Shown here in pieces: positions 1 through 5,054 of a DNA stretch of 5,054 bases. Position 1 is the stretch's first letter, and every line of letters begins with the position of its first letter. The DNA is from JAIVJZ01 sp035296385. Lineage in GTDB: Bacteria; Acidobacteriota; Blastocatellia; Pyrinomonadales; Pyrinomonadaceae. A program made the position numbers and the translations under genes. The notes under the pieces are model-generated. The model searched no databases and had not been told where the DNA came from. It saw only the letters and a program-made list of their open reading frames with translations. Where the stretch lies: positions 1 through 5,054 of the forward strand of contig DATHBB010000023.1 of assembly GCA_035296385.1 (NCBI GenBank), read 5' to 3'.

Positions 1-660
1 GAGTTTGTCATGCGCGCGGGCGAAGGCGACGTGTGGGCGGTCAAACTGTTCCTCGCCGCCGGGATGAGTCCGGATGTGCGCGACGCGCGCGGCAACAGGC
101 CGCTCACGGCGGCGATGATGAACTCGCAAAGGGGCGTCGTCAAACTATTGCTCGAAAGAAACGCAGACCCGAACGTGCTCGACCGCGACGGGAAGACGCC
201 TCTGATACGCGCCGCGCGAGCCGGTGACACGGAACTCGTGCGCGCGCTGCTCAATCATCGCGCAGACGTGAACATGCGCGGCCTTGAAAACTACACAGCC
301 CTCTCTTATTCGATGGCTGTCTCCGACACGAGAATCGCCGAAACGCTCATCGACCGCGGCGCGGACGTGAACGCACAAGACGATTCCGGCAGCACGCCCC
401 TCGCGTGGGCAGTCTTCTACGGGCGCACCACGCTTGTTGTGACGCTTCTGGGAAAAGGCGTTGACCCGAACACGGCCAATAAAGTCGGCGGCACGCCCCT
501 GATGATCGCCGCCGCGAAGGGCAACTCCGAGATCGTCCGCCTGCTGCTCATGATCGGCGCGAAAAAGGAGCTGCGAGACAAACAGGGCCGCACGGCGCAC
601 AAGTTCGCGCTCGACAACAATCAGACGGAAGTGGCAGAGTTGCTGATGGGAAAGAAGTAG
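1..660 (+). CDS. Ankyrin-repeat protein, 3' part (5' end outside window)
   Basis: This reading frame is open from the first base and ends at TAG 658-660. About six and a half ankyrin repeats of 33 residues follow one another. Repeat starts such as GNRPL, GKTPL, NYTAL, GSTPL, GGTPL and GRTAH are each followed by a helix pair ending in (V/A)xxLLxxxADxN-type loops. Ankyrin repeats form a stacked helical scaffold for protein-protein binding and carry no catalysis, so the partner cannot be told. An ATG lies at position 10, but the residues before and after it (EFVMRAGEGD, then VKLFLAAGM) look like the middle of a repeat, so the true start is probably upstream. The last repeat is cut short after its second helix (AELLMGKK), which is a normal C-terminal cap. 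No signal peptide or membrane segment is visible in the part present. It shares no evident pathway with the trp genes. Family call is firm; function is unknown. Confidence 0.88.
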   Translation, partial: EFVMRAGEGDVWAVKLFLAAGMSPDVRDARGNRPLTAAMMNSQRGVVKLLLERNADPNVLDRDGKTPLIRAARAGDTELVRALLNHRADVNMRGLENYTALSYSMAVSDTRIAETLIDRGADVNAQDDSGSTPLAWAVFYGRTTLVVTLLGKGVDPNTANKVGGTPLMIAAAKGNSEIVRLLLMIGAKKELRDKQGRTAHKFALDNNQTEVAELLMGKK

Positions 661-779
661 TCAGTTGTCCGTAGTCAGTTGTCAGTTGCATGTGCTACAT
701 GAAGGAAGTGGTTGAAGGTTAAATGGAGTGACTGCGCACGGAGATAAAAACAACTGACAACTGACTACGGACAACTAAC
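660..779. repeat. Paired inverted heptamer-repeat element 1 (ankyrin gene / trpG gap)
   Basis: The left arm, 660-687, is four consecutive 7-bp units: GTCAGTT, GTCCGTA, then GTCAGTT twice. The right arm, 752-779, is its reverse complement with one unit differing at one base, so 27 of 28 positions match; 663-688 and 751-776 are a perfect 26-bp inverted repeat. The 64-nt centre begins with a 13-bp dyad at 689-701 (CATGT, 3 nt, ACATG). The first G of the left arm is the last base of the ankyrin gene's TAG. The right arm ends 9 nt before the trpG ATG. As RNA this would form a very stable long stem. It resembles short tandemly repeated heptamer sequences known from cyanobacteria, or a small non-coding MITE-like element, but the family is not identified. 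No U-run follows the right arm, so it is not a canonical terminator. No convincing trp promoter or Shine-Dalgarno was seen in the gap. Confidence 0.85.
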
Positions 780-788
780 GGCTTTGTT

Positions 789-1358
789 ATGATCTTCGTC
801 ATAGACAACTACGACTCGTTCACATACAACCTCGTGCAATATCTCGGCGAGTTGGGCGCGGAGATGGTGGTGCGCCGCAACGACGAGGTGACGTTGGAGG
901 AGATCGAGAGGGATTATCGTCCCGCGAAGATACTGATCTCGCCGGGGCCGGGCGAGCCGCGTGATGCGGGTATCTCTTGCGCGGCTATCGAACGTTTTGC
1001 GGGGCGCATCCCCGTGTTCGGCGTCTGTCTCGGCCATCAGGCCATCGGCGAAGTGTTCGGCGGGCGCGTCGTGCGCGCGCCCTTGCCCGTGCATGGCAAA
1101 CCTGCGGAGATCGAACACGACGGGCGCACCATCTTCAAAGGACTCCCCCAGCGCTTCAAGGCCGGACGCTATCACTCGCTCGTCGTCGAACGCGCGAGCC
1201 TCCCCGCGTGTCTCGAAGTCTCCGCGACGACCGACGACGATTTGATCATGGGCTTGCGCCATCGCGAATTAAACGTCGAGGGCGTACAGTTTCATCCCGA
1301 ATCAATCTTGACGACGGAAGGCAAGCGCCTGCTAGCGAATTTCTTAAGCGGTCAGTAG
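789..1358 (+). CDS. trpG: Anthranilate synthase glutamine amidotransferase subunit (class I GATase)
   Basis: The 189-residue product is the usual length for TrpG/PabA. It hydrolyses glutamine and passes ammonia to the chorismate-binding subunit TrpE, making anthranilate in the cytoplasm. Visible family marks are the N-terminal IDNYDSFTYNL (5-15), the oxyanion-loop PGPGEP (52-57), the nucleophile elbow GVCLGHQ with Cys80, and the catalytic His169 and Glu171 in VQFHPES. TrpG and PabA (folate pathway) cannot be reliably told apart by these motifs, and one protein may serve both; the immediate trpDCF neighbours favour the tryptophan role. The start at 789 gives the classic N-terminus directly before the IDNYDS motif. 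It has no recognisable Shine-Dalgarno: only 9 nt separate it from a heptamer repeat arm. The last codons and stop (GGT CAG TAG) run into the left arm of the next element, so Gln189 and the stop are encoded by repeat sequence. No trpE lies next to it. Confidence 0.95.
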   Translation: MIFVIDNYDSFTYNLVQYLGELGAEMVVRRNDEVTLEEIERDYRPAKILISPGPGEPRDAGISCAAIERFAGRIPVFGVCLGHQAIGEVFGGRVVRAPLPVHGKPAEIEHDGRTIFKGLPQRFKAGRYHSLVVERASLPACLEVSATTDDDLIMGLRHRELNVEGVQFHPESILTTEGKRLLANFLSGQ

Positions 1359-1465
1359 CCCGTTGTCAGTAGCCAGTTGTTTTGTGCCGCACAATCTTGA
1401 ATACTAAAGATGACTTTCAACACTTTGAATCACAAACAACGGACAACCGACTACTGACAACGGAC
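1351..1465. repeat. Paired inverted heptamer-repeat element 2 (trpG / trpD junction)
   Basis: The left arm, 1351-1378, is four 7-bp units (GTCAGTA, GCCCGTT, GTCAGTA, GCCAGTT). The right arm, 1438-1465, read on the minus strand, is GTCCGTT, GTCAGTA, GTCGGTT, GTCCGTT. The arms pair best when shifted by one unit: units 2-4 of the left arm match the outer three units of the right arm at 18 of 21 positions. The 59-nt centre starts with a dyad at 1382-1394 (TTGTG, 3 nt, CACAA), in the same relative place as the dyad of element 1. The trpG stop TAG (1356-1358) lies inside the left arm, and the right arm ends 9 nt before the trpD ATG. It appears to be a more diverged member of the same family as the 660-779 element. 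It separates two genes that would normally be close together and may affect trpD translation; that effect is inference. Confidence 0.75.
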
Positions 1466-1474
1466 CAACTTCTT

Positions 1475-2560
1475 ATGAGCAACGAACGCCCCGCATGGCT
1501 TTTGCCGACACCCGCGCGCACGGATGAACTCGCGGCGGGCGCGAGGCTGCTGCGTGGACTGTTGTTGCGTTTGATGCGCGGCGAGAGTTTGAGCCGCGCG
1601 GAAGCTGCCTCTCTGCTCGGCGCGCTGTTGGATGAGAGCGCGACGGACGCGCAGATTGCGGGCGCGCTCGTCGCGTTGGCCTTGAAGGGCGAGACGGTCG
1701 AAGAGTTGACGGGGATGGCCGAGGCGATGCGCGCGCGTGCCGTCCGCATCCACGCGCGGCACAAACGTTTTATAGACACCGCCGGGACGGGTTCGAGCGC
1801 GGCGAAGACTTTCAACGTCTCGACCGCCGCCGCCTTCGTCATCGCGGGCGCGGGACTGCCGGTGGCGAAGCACGGCAGCCGCGCCGCGACGAGTCGGTCG
1901 GGGAGCGCGGACGTGCTCGGCGCGCTCGGCGTTCAAGTGTCCGCCTCGCCCGAAGTGTCCGAAAGATGCCTCGAAGAGATCGGGATGTGCTTCATGTTCG
2001 CGCCGCTCTATCACGGCGCGACGGCGCGCGTCGCGGGCGTGCGCCGCGAACTCGGCGTGCACACGACTTTCAACCTGCTCGGCCCTCTGACGAATCCTGC
2101 GGGCGCGCCGCGACAGATCATAGGCGTCTGGCACGCGTCGCTCGTCGAACCGCTGGCGCGCACGCTCGCCGCGCTCGGCACGGAGCGAGCGTGGGTCGTA
2201 CACGGGCGCGACGGACTGGACGAAATCACCGTCAGCGGCAAGACGTTCATCGCCGAAGCTCATGAGGGCGACGTGCGCACTTTCGAGATCGCGCCGGAGG
2301 ATTTCGGCATCGAACGCGCGGCGCTCGACGAACTGCGCGGCGGCGATGCGGAGATGAACGCGCAGATCATCCGGGACGTGATTGCGGGCGAGCGGCGCGA
2401 CGCGGCGCGTTCGCTCGTCGTCGCCAACGCGGCGGGCGCACTCTACGTCGGCGGCGTGGGTGAAAGTTTACTTGAGGCGGCGGCAATCGCTGCGTCGAGC
2501 ATTGATACGGGAGCGGCTGGCGAGAAACTCCGGCAACTAGTGGAAGCGACCAACGCATGA
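1475..2560 (+). CDS. trpD: Anthranilate phosphoribosyltransferase
   Basis: TrpD joins anthranilate to PRPP, giving N-(5-phosphoribosyl)anthranilate, the second committed tryptophan step. From ATG 1475 the product is 361 residues, slightly longer than the usual ~340 because about 20 residues precede the first helix (RLLRGLLLRLMRGESLSRAEA). The frame is open back to a TTG at 1382, but that extension is translated repeat DNA, so ATG 1475 is preferred despite no clear Shine-Dalgarno. Family marks include TFNVSTAAAF (112-121), SGSADVLGALGV (142-153), RRELGVHTTFNLLGPLTNP (190-208), the metal-binding pair Asp249-Glu250 in GLDEITVSG, and LRGGDAEMNA (287-296). Two usually conserved sites differ: the glycine loop reads GTGSS (104-108) where GTGGD is usual, and KHGSR (132-136) replaces KHGNR, changing an Asn known to contact anthranilate. 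The remaining fold is intact and the gene is unbroken, so an active enzyme is still likely. It overlaps trpC by 4 nt (ATGA). Confidence 0.95.
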   Translation: MSNERPAWLLPTPARTDELAAGARLLRGLLLRLMRGESLSRAEAASLLGALLDESATDAQIAGALVALALKGETVEELTGMAEAMRARAVRIHARHKRFIDTAGTGSSAAKTFNVSTAAAFVIAGAGLPVAKHGSRAATSRSGSADVLGALGVQVSASPEVSERCLEEIGMCFMFAPLYHGATARVAGVRRELGVHTTFNLLGPLTNPAGAPRQIIGVWHASLVEPLARTLAALGTERAWVVHGRDGLDEITVSGKTFIAEAHEGDVRTFEIAPEDFGIERAALDELRGGDAEMNAQIIRDVIAGERRDAARSLVVANAAGALYVGGVGESLLEAAAIAASSIDTGAAGEKLRQLVEATNA

Positions 2561-3375
2561 CCGCCGCGCCCGATTTCCTCAGACGCATCATAGAGCAAAA
2601 GCGTGTGCGCTTGACGCACGCGAAAGCCGCGCGCCTACTTGAAGATTTGCGCGCTGACGCATCCCGCGTGCGCGACGAGTCGAAGCCGCACCCGCTCCGG
2701 TCGGCACTTGAACGCGACGCGCGTTTCAACATCATCGCGGAGATCAAGCGCGCCTCGCCCTCGCTCGGCGACATACGCCGCGACGTTTCACCCGCCGCGC
2801 TCGCGCGCGCGTACGAGGCCGGAGGCGCGGCGGCGATCTCCGTCCTGACCGAAGAGGATCACTTCAAAGGCTCGCTCGACGATTTGCGAGAGGCGCGCGC
2901 GAACACTGCGCTCCCGCTGCTGCGCAAAGATTTCATCTTCGACGAGTGGCAAATTTACGAGGCCGCCGCGACACGCGCCGACGCGTTGTTATTGATCGTC
3001 GCCGCGCTGGACGATGCGACGCTCGCGCGCCTCAGAAGCATCGCGGAAGATGAACTCGGAATGGACGCGCTGGTCGAAGTCCACACGGCGGAAGAGTTGC
3101 GGCGTGCCGGCGCTTGCGGCGCGACGATCATCGGCGTCAACAATCGAAACTTACACAGCTTTGAAGTGTCGCTGGAAACTTCCGTCGCGCTCGTCGCGGA
3201 AGCGCCGCCGGGCGCGCTGCTCGTCAGCGAAAGCGGCCTCAAGACAAGCGCCGACCTGCAACGCCTCTCGACGCTCGGCTATCAAGGCTTTCTCGTCGGC
3301 GAAAACTTGATGCGCGCAGATGATCCGGCTGAAGCCCTGCGTTCGCTGTTAACAAAATCTCATGGTGAAAGTTAA
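2557..3375 (+). CDS. trpC: Indole-3-glycerol phosphate synthase
   Basis: TrpC is a cytoplasmic (beta/alpha)8 barrel that closes the ring of CdRP with loss of CO2 and water, giving indole-3-glycerol phosphate. The product is 272 residues, normal for a single-domain enzyme. N-terminal FLRRIIEQKRVRL (7-19) is the typical lead helix. Expected active-site residues are all visible: Glu62 and Lys64 in IAEIKRASPS, Lys124 in LRKDFI, Glu174 in LVEVHT, Asn195 in GVNNRNL, and Glu225-Ser226 in LVSESGL; GENLM (248-252) belongs to the phosphate-binding end. ASPSLG carries Leu where ASPSKG is common; this position is not a known catalytic residue. The start ATG overlaps the trpD stop (ATGA, 2557-2560), which points to translational coupling, and a weak GGAAG sits about 10-15 nt upstream. 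The 3' end overlaps trpF by 14 nt. TrpC and TrpF are separate proteins here, not the fused form of enterobacteria. Confidence 0.97.
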   Translation: MTAAPDFLRRIIEQKRVRLTHAKAARLLEDLRADASRVRDESKPHPLRSALERDARFNIIAEIKRASPSLGDIRRDVSPAALARAYEAGGAAAISVLTEEDHFKGSLDDLREARANTALPLLRKDFIFDEWQIYEAAATRADALLLIVAALDDATLARLRSIAEDELGMDALVEVHTAEELRRAGACGATIIGVNNRNLHSFEVSLETSVALVAEAPPGALLVSESGLKTSADLQRLSTLGYQGFLVGENLMRADDPAEALRSLLTKSHGES

Positions 3376-4012
3376 GGTTTGCGGCATCACGAATGTGGAG
3401 GACGCGCGTGCGGCGTTGGAGGCCGGAGCGGATACGCTCGGCTTCAACTTCTACGCGCGCAGCCCGCGCTATGTCGCGCCGGAGGATGCGCGACTGATCA
3501 TACGTGCGTTGCCGCGCGAGGCGCTTTGCGTCGGCGTGTTCGTCAACGAGAAGGACGCGGCGATGGTCGCGCGCAAGGCAGAGGCGGCGGGCGTGGCGGC
3601 GGTGCAGTTGCACGGCGACGAGTCGCCGGAGTATTGCGCCGCGCTCGGCGGGCATCGAATTATAAAAGCCCTGCGCGTCGCGGAAGACTTCGCGCCGGAG
3701 CAGGCGACGAGTTTTCAAGCGGAGTCGATTCTGCTCGACGCTTATAGCCCGCACGCGCGCGGCGGGACGGGCGAGACGTTCGACTGGGAACTGGCGCGCC
3801 GGACGCGTGAGGTGGTCGCGCAGTTGTATCTCGCGGGCGGACTCACGCCGGAGAACGTCGCACAGGCGATTGTTGCCGTTCGTCCTTTTGCGGTTGACGT
3901 GTGCAGCGGCGTGGAACTCGCGCCGGGGCGAAAAGATGCGTCGCGTGTGCGCGCTTTCGTCGCGGTGGTGCGCGCGTGCGAGAAAAACCTTGACGCGCGG
4001 ACGCCCGAATAA
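3362..4012 (+). CDS. trpF: Phosphoribosylanthranilate isomerase
   Basis: TrpF catalyses the Amadori rearrangement of phosphoribosylanthranilate to CdRP, the step between TrpD and TrpC. It is a 216-residue (beta/alpha)8 barrel, the normal size. The general base Cys7 is in KVCGIT and the general acid Asp126 is in LLDAYSP. Other family marks are LGFNFYARSPRYV (26-38), VGVFVN (57-62), VQLHGDE (81-87), the phosphate-loop GGTG (134-137), LAGGL (157-161), and DVCSGVE (179-185) followed by GRKD (189-192). The ATG at 3362 lies inside the last codons of trpC in another frame, with a 14-nt overlap and no Shine-Dalgarno, so translation is probably coupled to trpC. A GTG at 3365 is an alternative start one codon later. 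About 12 charged residues after the last helix (CEKNLDARTPE) form a short tail. It is the last trp gene of this block; neither trpB nor trpA follows. Confidence 0.97.
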   Translation: MVKVKVCGITNVEDARAALEAGADTLGFNFYARSPRYVAPEDARLIIRALPREALCVGVFVNEKDAAMVARKAEAAGVAAVQLHGDESPEYCAALGGHRIIKALRVAEDFAPEQATSFQAESILLDAYSPHARGGTGETFDWELARRTREVVAQLYLAGGLTPENVAQAIVAVRPFAVDVCSGVELAPGRKDASRVRAFVAVVRACEKNLDARTPE

Positions 4013-4020
4013 GGTATGCT
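3990..4020 (+). promoter_or_regulatory. Possible sigma70-type promoter for the downstream GGDEF gene
   Basis: TTGACG (3990-3995) is followed after 19 nt by TATGCT (4015-4020). Both hexamers are near the housekeeping consensus (TTGACA / TATAAT), but the spacing is 2 nt longer than ideal. The site lies at the 3' end of trpF and would give a transcript starting near 4027 with a leader of about 110 nt before ATG 4138. It would let the signalling gene be expressed apart from the trp block. In such GC-rich DNA the match may be chance, and the -35 is within coding sequence. Confidence 0.35.
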
Positions 4021-4048
4021 GTCGGCGCAGCGAATTTTTGATGCGCGA

Positions 4049-4065
4049 CTCCTTCGGCGAAGGAG
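4049..4065 (+). other. Small hairpin carrying an AAGGAG sequence in the leader of the GGDEF gene
   Basis: CTCCTTC (4049-4055) and GAAGGAG (4059-4065) form a perfect 7-bp stem with a 3-nt loop. The right half contains AAGGAG, a strong Shine-Dalgarno-like string paired with its own anti-sequence. No ATG, GTG or TTG follows at a useful distance: the next gene starts 72 nt later, and its own upstream region has no clear Shine-Dalgarno. No U-run follows, so it is not an intrinsic terminator. It may be a remnant or structural part of the leader; a function is not shown. Confidence 0.4.
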
Positions 4066-4137
4066 AACCAGACGATTAACCGCCCCTTAGCCTCTTCCTT
4101 AGTTGTTCATTAAAGAACTTGCCCTCAGACGAAACTC

Positions 4138-5054
4138 ATGAGCGCCGGAACTGCGCGAGAGACTAGCAATCAGGCGAACTCACGCGAGCAGGGGCGCGTG
4201 CTCCTCGTGACGGACGAGCCGCAATGCGCCTCGTCGCTCGACGCTCTGGGGCGCGCGGGCTTCGCCGTCGTCGGCGTCGCGAGCGGCGCGGCGGCAATCG
4301 TCGCGCTGCGCAAGTCGCGCCCGCACGTCATCATCGCCGACACGTCTTTGCGCGGCATCAGCGCCGAAGAGTTGACGCGCCACATCGTGCGCGAGCAGGA
4401 GAGCGTGCCGCTCATACTTTTCGGCGACGAGGAAGCGGACGCCGCGCGCAGGCATACGACGCTCACGGCGGGCGCGTTCGACTATTTCCAACTGCCCGCC
4501 GAACTACCGCTCCTTCTCGCGCGCACCGAACAACTCGTCAAACTCAAACAGGCGATGGACAAACTCCGCGCAGAGGCCGACCGCGATTACCTGACCGGAC
4601 TCGCCAACCGGCGTCGCTTCCGCACCGCGCTCGGCCAGGAACTCGAACGCTGGCGTCGCTACCGTGTCGCCTGCTCGCTCCTGCTCGTGGACATAGATTT
4701 CCTCAAGCGCGTCAACGACACGCACGGCCATTCGGCGGGCGACTCCTGCATACGCCACGTGGCGCACGCGCTCACCGAACTCTCGCGCGACAACGACACG
4801 GCGGCGCGTCTGGGCGGCGAGGAGTTTGCGCTGCTCCTGGCGGGCGCGACCGAAGCGAGCGCTCTCTCTGCCGCCGAGCGTTTGCGCGAAGCCGTCGCCG
4901 CGCACGAAGTTGAGAACGTCGGCGGCATCACCGTCAGCATCGGCGTCGCCTCCTGCCCCGCGCACGCCGACTCCGAGCGCACGCTCTACGCCGCCAGCGA
5001 CGCAGCCCTCTACCGCGCCAAAGGCGAAGGGCGCAACCAAACGATGCTCGCGCC
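4138..5054 (+). CDS. Receiver-GGDEF protein, probable diguanylate cyclase (3' end outside window)
   Basis: The frame is open from ATG 4138 to the window edge, giving 305 residues. Residues 20-135 form a receiver-like domain: VLLVTDEP, phospho-acceptor Asp68 in HVIIADTSLRG, and GAFDYFQLP. It is degenerate: the first Asp of the acidic pair is Thr25, the usual Thr/Ser is Gly96, and the usual Lys is Leu119. A short helical linker (131-149) leads to a GGDEF domain with DYLTGLANRRRF (150-161), DIDFLKRVND (185-194), HGHSAGD (196-202), the active-site GGEEF (226-230), SIGVA (267-271) and ALYRAKGEGRN (290-300). Such enzymes make cyclic di-GMP from two GTP. An RxxD inhibitory site (Arg217-Asp220) is present at the expected place, so product feedback is likely. 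No membrane segment or signal peptide is seen, so it is probably cytoplasmic. The domain is nearly complete at the edge and the stop should lie close by. Activity is predicted from motifs; the input signal is unknown. Confidence 0.92.
   Translation, partial: MSAGTARETSNQANSREQGRVLLVTDEPQCASSLDALGRAGFAVVGVASGAAAIVALRKSRPHVIIADTSLRGISAEELTRHIVREQESVPLILFGDEEADAARRHTTLTAGAFDYFQLPAELPLLLARTEQLVKLKQAMDKLRAEADRDYLTGLANRRRFRTALGQELERWRRYRVACSLLLVDIDFLKRVNDTHGHSAGDSCIRHVAHALTELSRDNDTAARLGGEEFALLLAGATEASALSAAERLREAVAAHEVENVGGITVSIGVASCPAHADSERTLYAASDAALYRAKGEGRNQTMLA

Noticed and set aside
712..748. Promoter for the trp block using TTGAAG and GATAAA
   Set aside because: The spacing is 25 nt, far too long for a sigma70 promoter, and no better pair was found in the gap.
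660..779. Intrinsic terminator for the ankyrin gene
   Set aside because: The stem is long and has a 64-nt centre, and no U-run follows on the + strand. On the minus strand the T-run lies inside the stem loop.
803..818. Heptamer-like GACAACTACGAC inside the start of trpG
   Set aside because: It encodes the conserved DNYDS motif of the amidotransferase family, so its resemblance to the repeat units is coincidental.
660..1465. CRISPR array
   Set aside because: The repeats are 7-bp units in inverted arms, not evenly spaced 23-40 bp direct repeats with unique spacers; no cas gene is present.
1382..1474. N-terminal extension of TrpD by 31 residues from a TTG start
   Set aside because: The extension is translated from the heptamer element (including residues such as TTDNRLLTTD) and does not resemble any TrpD N-terminus; ATG 1475 leads directly into the family's first helix.
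1451..2263. Long open frame on the minus strand opposite trpD
   Set aside because: It is a shadow frame caused by the high GC content; the Arg-rich translation has no recognisable motifs, while trpD on the + strand is certain.
4016..4090. Small 24-residue ORF after trpF that could be a leader peptide
   Set aside because: Its ATG overlaps the proposed -10 hexamer, the AAGG before it is too close to act as a ribosome site, and it has no Trp codons or attenuator behind it; the peptide is simply Arg-rich.
4504..5040. Minus-strand open frame opposite the GGDEF gene
   Set aside because: The + strand frame contains a complete set of GGDEF motifs, so the opposite frame is a compositional shadow.

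Overview
The window reads as a GC-rich bacterial chromosome segment whose genes all lie on the + strand. It holds the end of an ankyrin-repeat gene, a four-gene tryptophan block trpG-trpD-trpC-trpF, and the start of a receiver-GGDEF signalling gene that runs off the right edge. Codon use is strongly G/C-ending throughout, and no segment looks compositionally foreign. The gene mix and the short heptamer repeats between genes would fit Acidobacteriota (for example Blastocatellia), but this is a weak guess. Similar heptamer repeats occur in cyanobacteria and elsewhere, and no marker gene here fixes the taxonomy.

Layout: 1-660 is the 3' part of an ankyrin-repeat protein. Positions 660-779 hold a paired heptamer element that fills almost the whole gap. 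trpG (glutamine amidotransferase of anthranilate synthase) follows at 789-1358. A second, diverged heptamer element occupies 1351-1465, and trpD (anthranilate phosphoribosyltransferase) starts 9 nt after it at 1475. trpD, trpC and trpF are tightly packed, with a 4-nt overlap for trpD/trpC and a 14-nt overlap for trpC/trpF. After a 125-nt gap with a possible promoter and a small hairpin, a gene for a REC-GGDEF protein begins at 4138 and is cut by the window end.

Together TrpG, TrpD, TrpC and TrpF cover ammonia supply for anthranilate synthesis and the three steps from anthranilate to indole-3-glycerol phosphate. The chorismate-binding subunit TrpE and the tryptophan synthase genes trpA/trpB are not adjacent, so the pathway is split in this genome.

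The most unusual signal is the pair of intergenic elements. Each has two inverted arms made of exactly four 7-bp units of the GTCAGTT family, around a 59-64 nt centre. In both, a stop codon of the upstream gene touches or lies inside the left arm, and the right arm ends exactly 9 nt before the ATG of the next gene. The second point of interest is the GGDEF protein: its receiver domain keeps the phospho-acceptor Asp but lacks the conserved Thr and Lys, while its cyclase domain looks fully active and keeps an RxxD inhibitory site.
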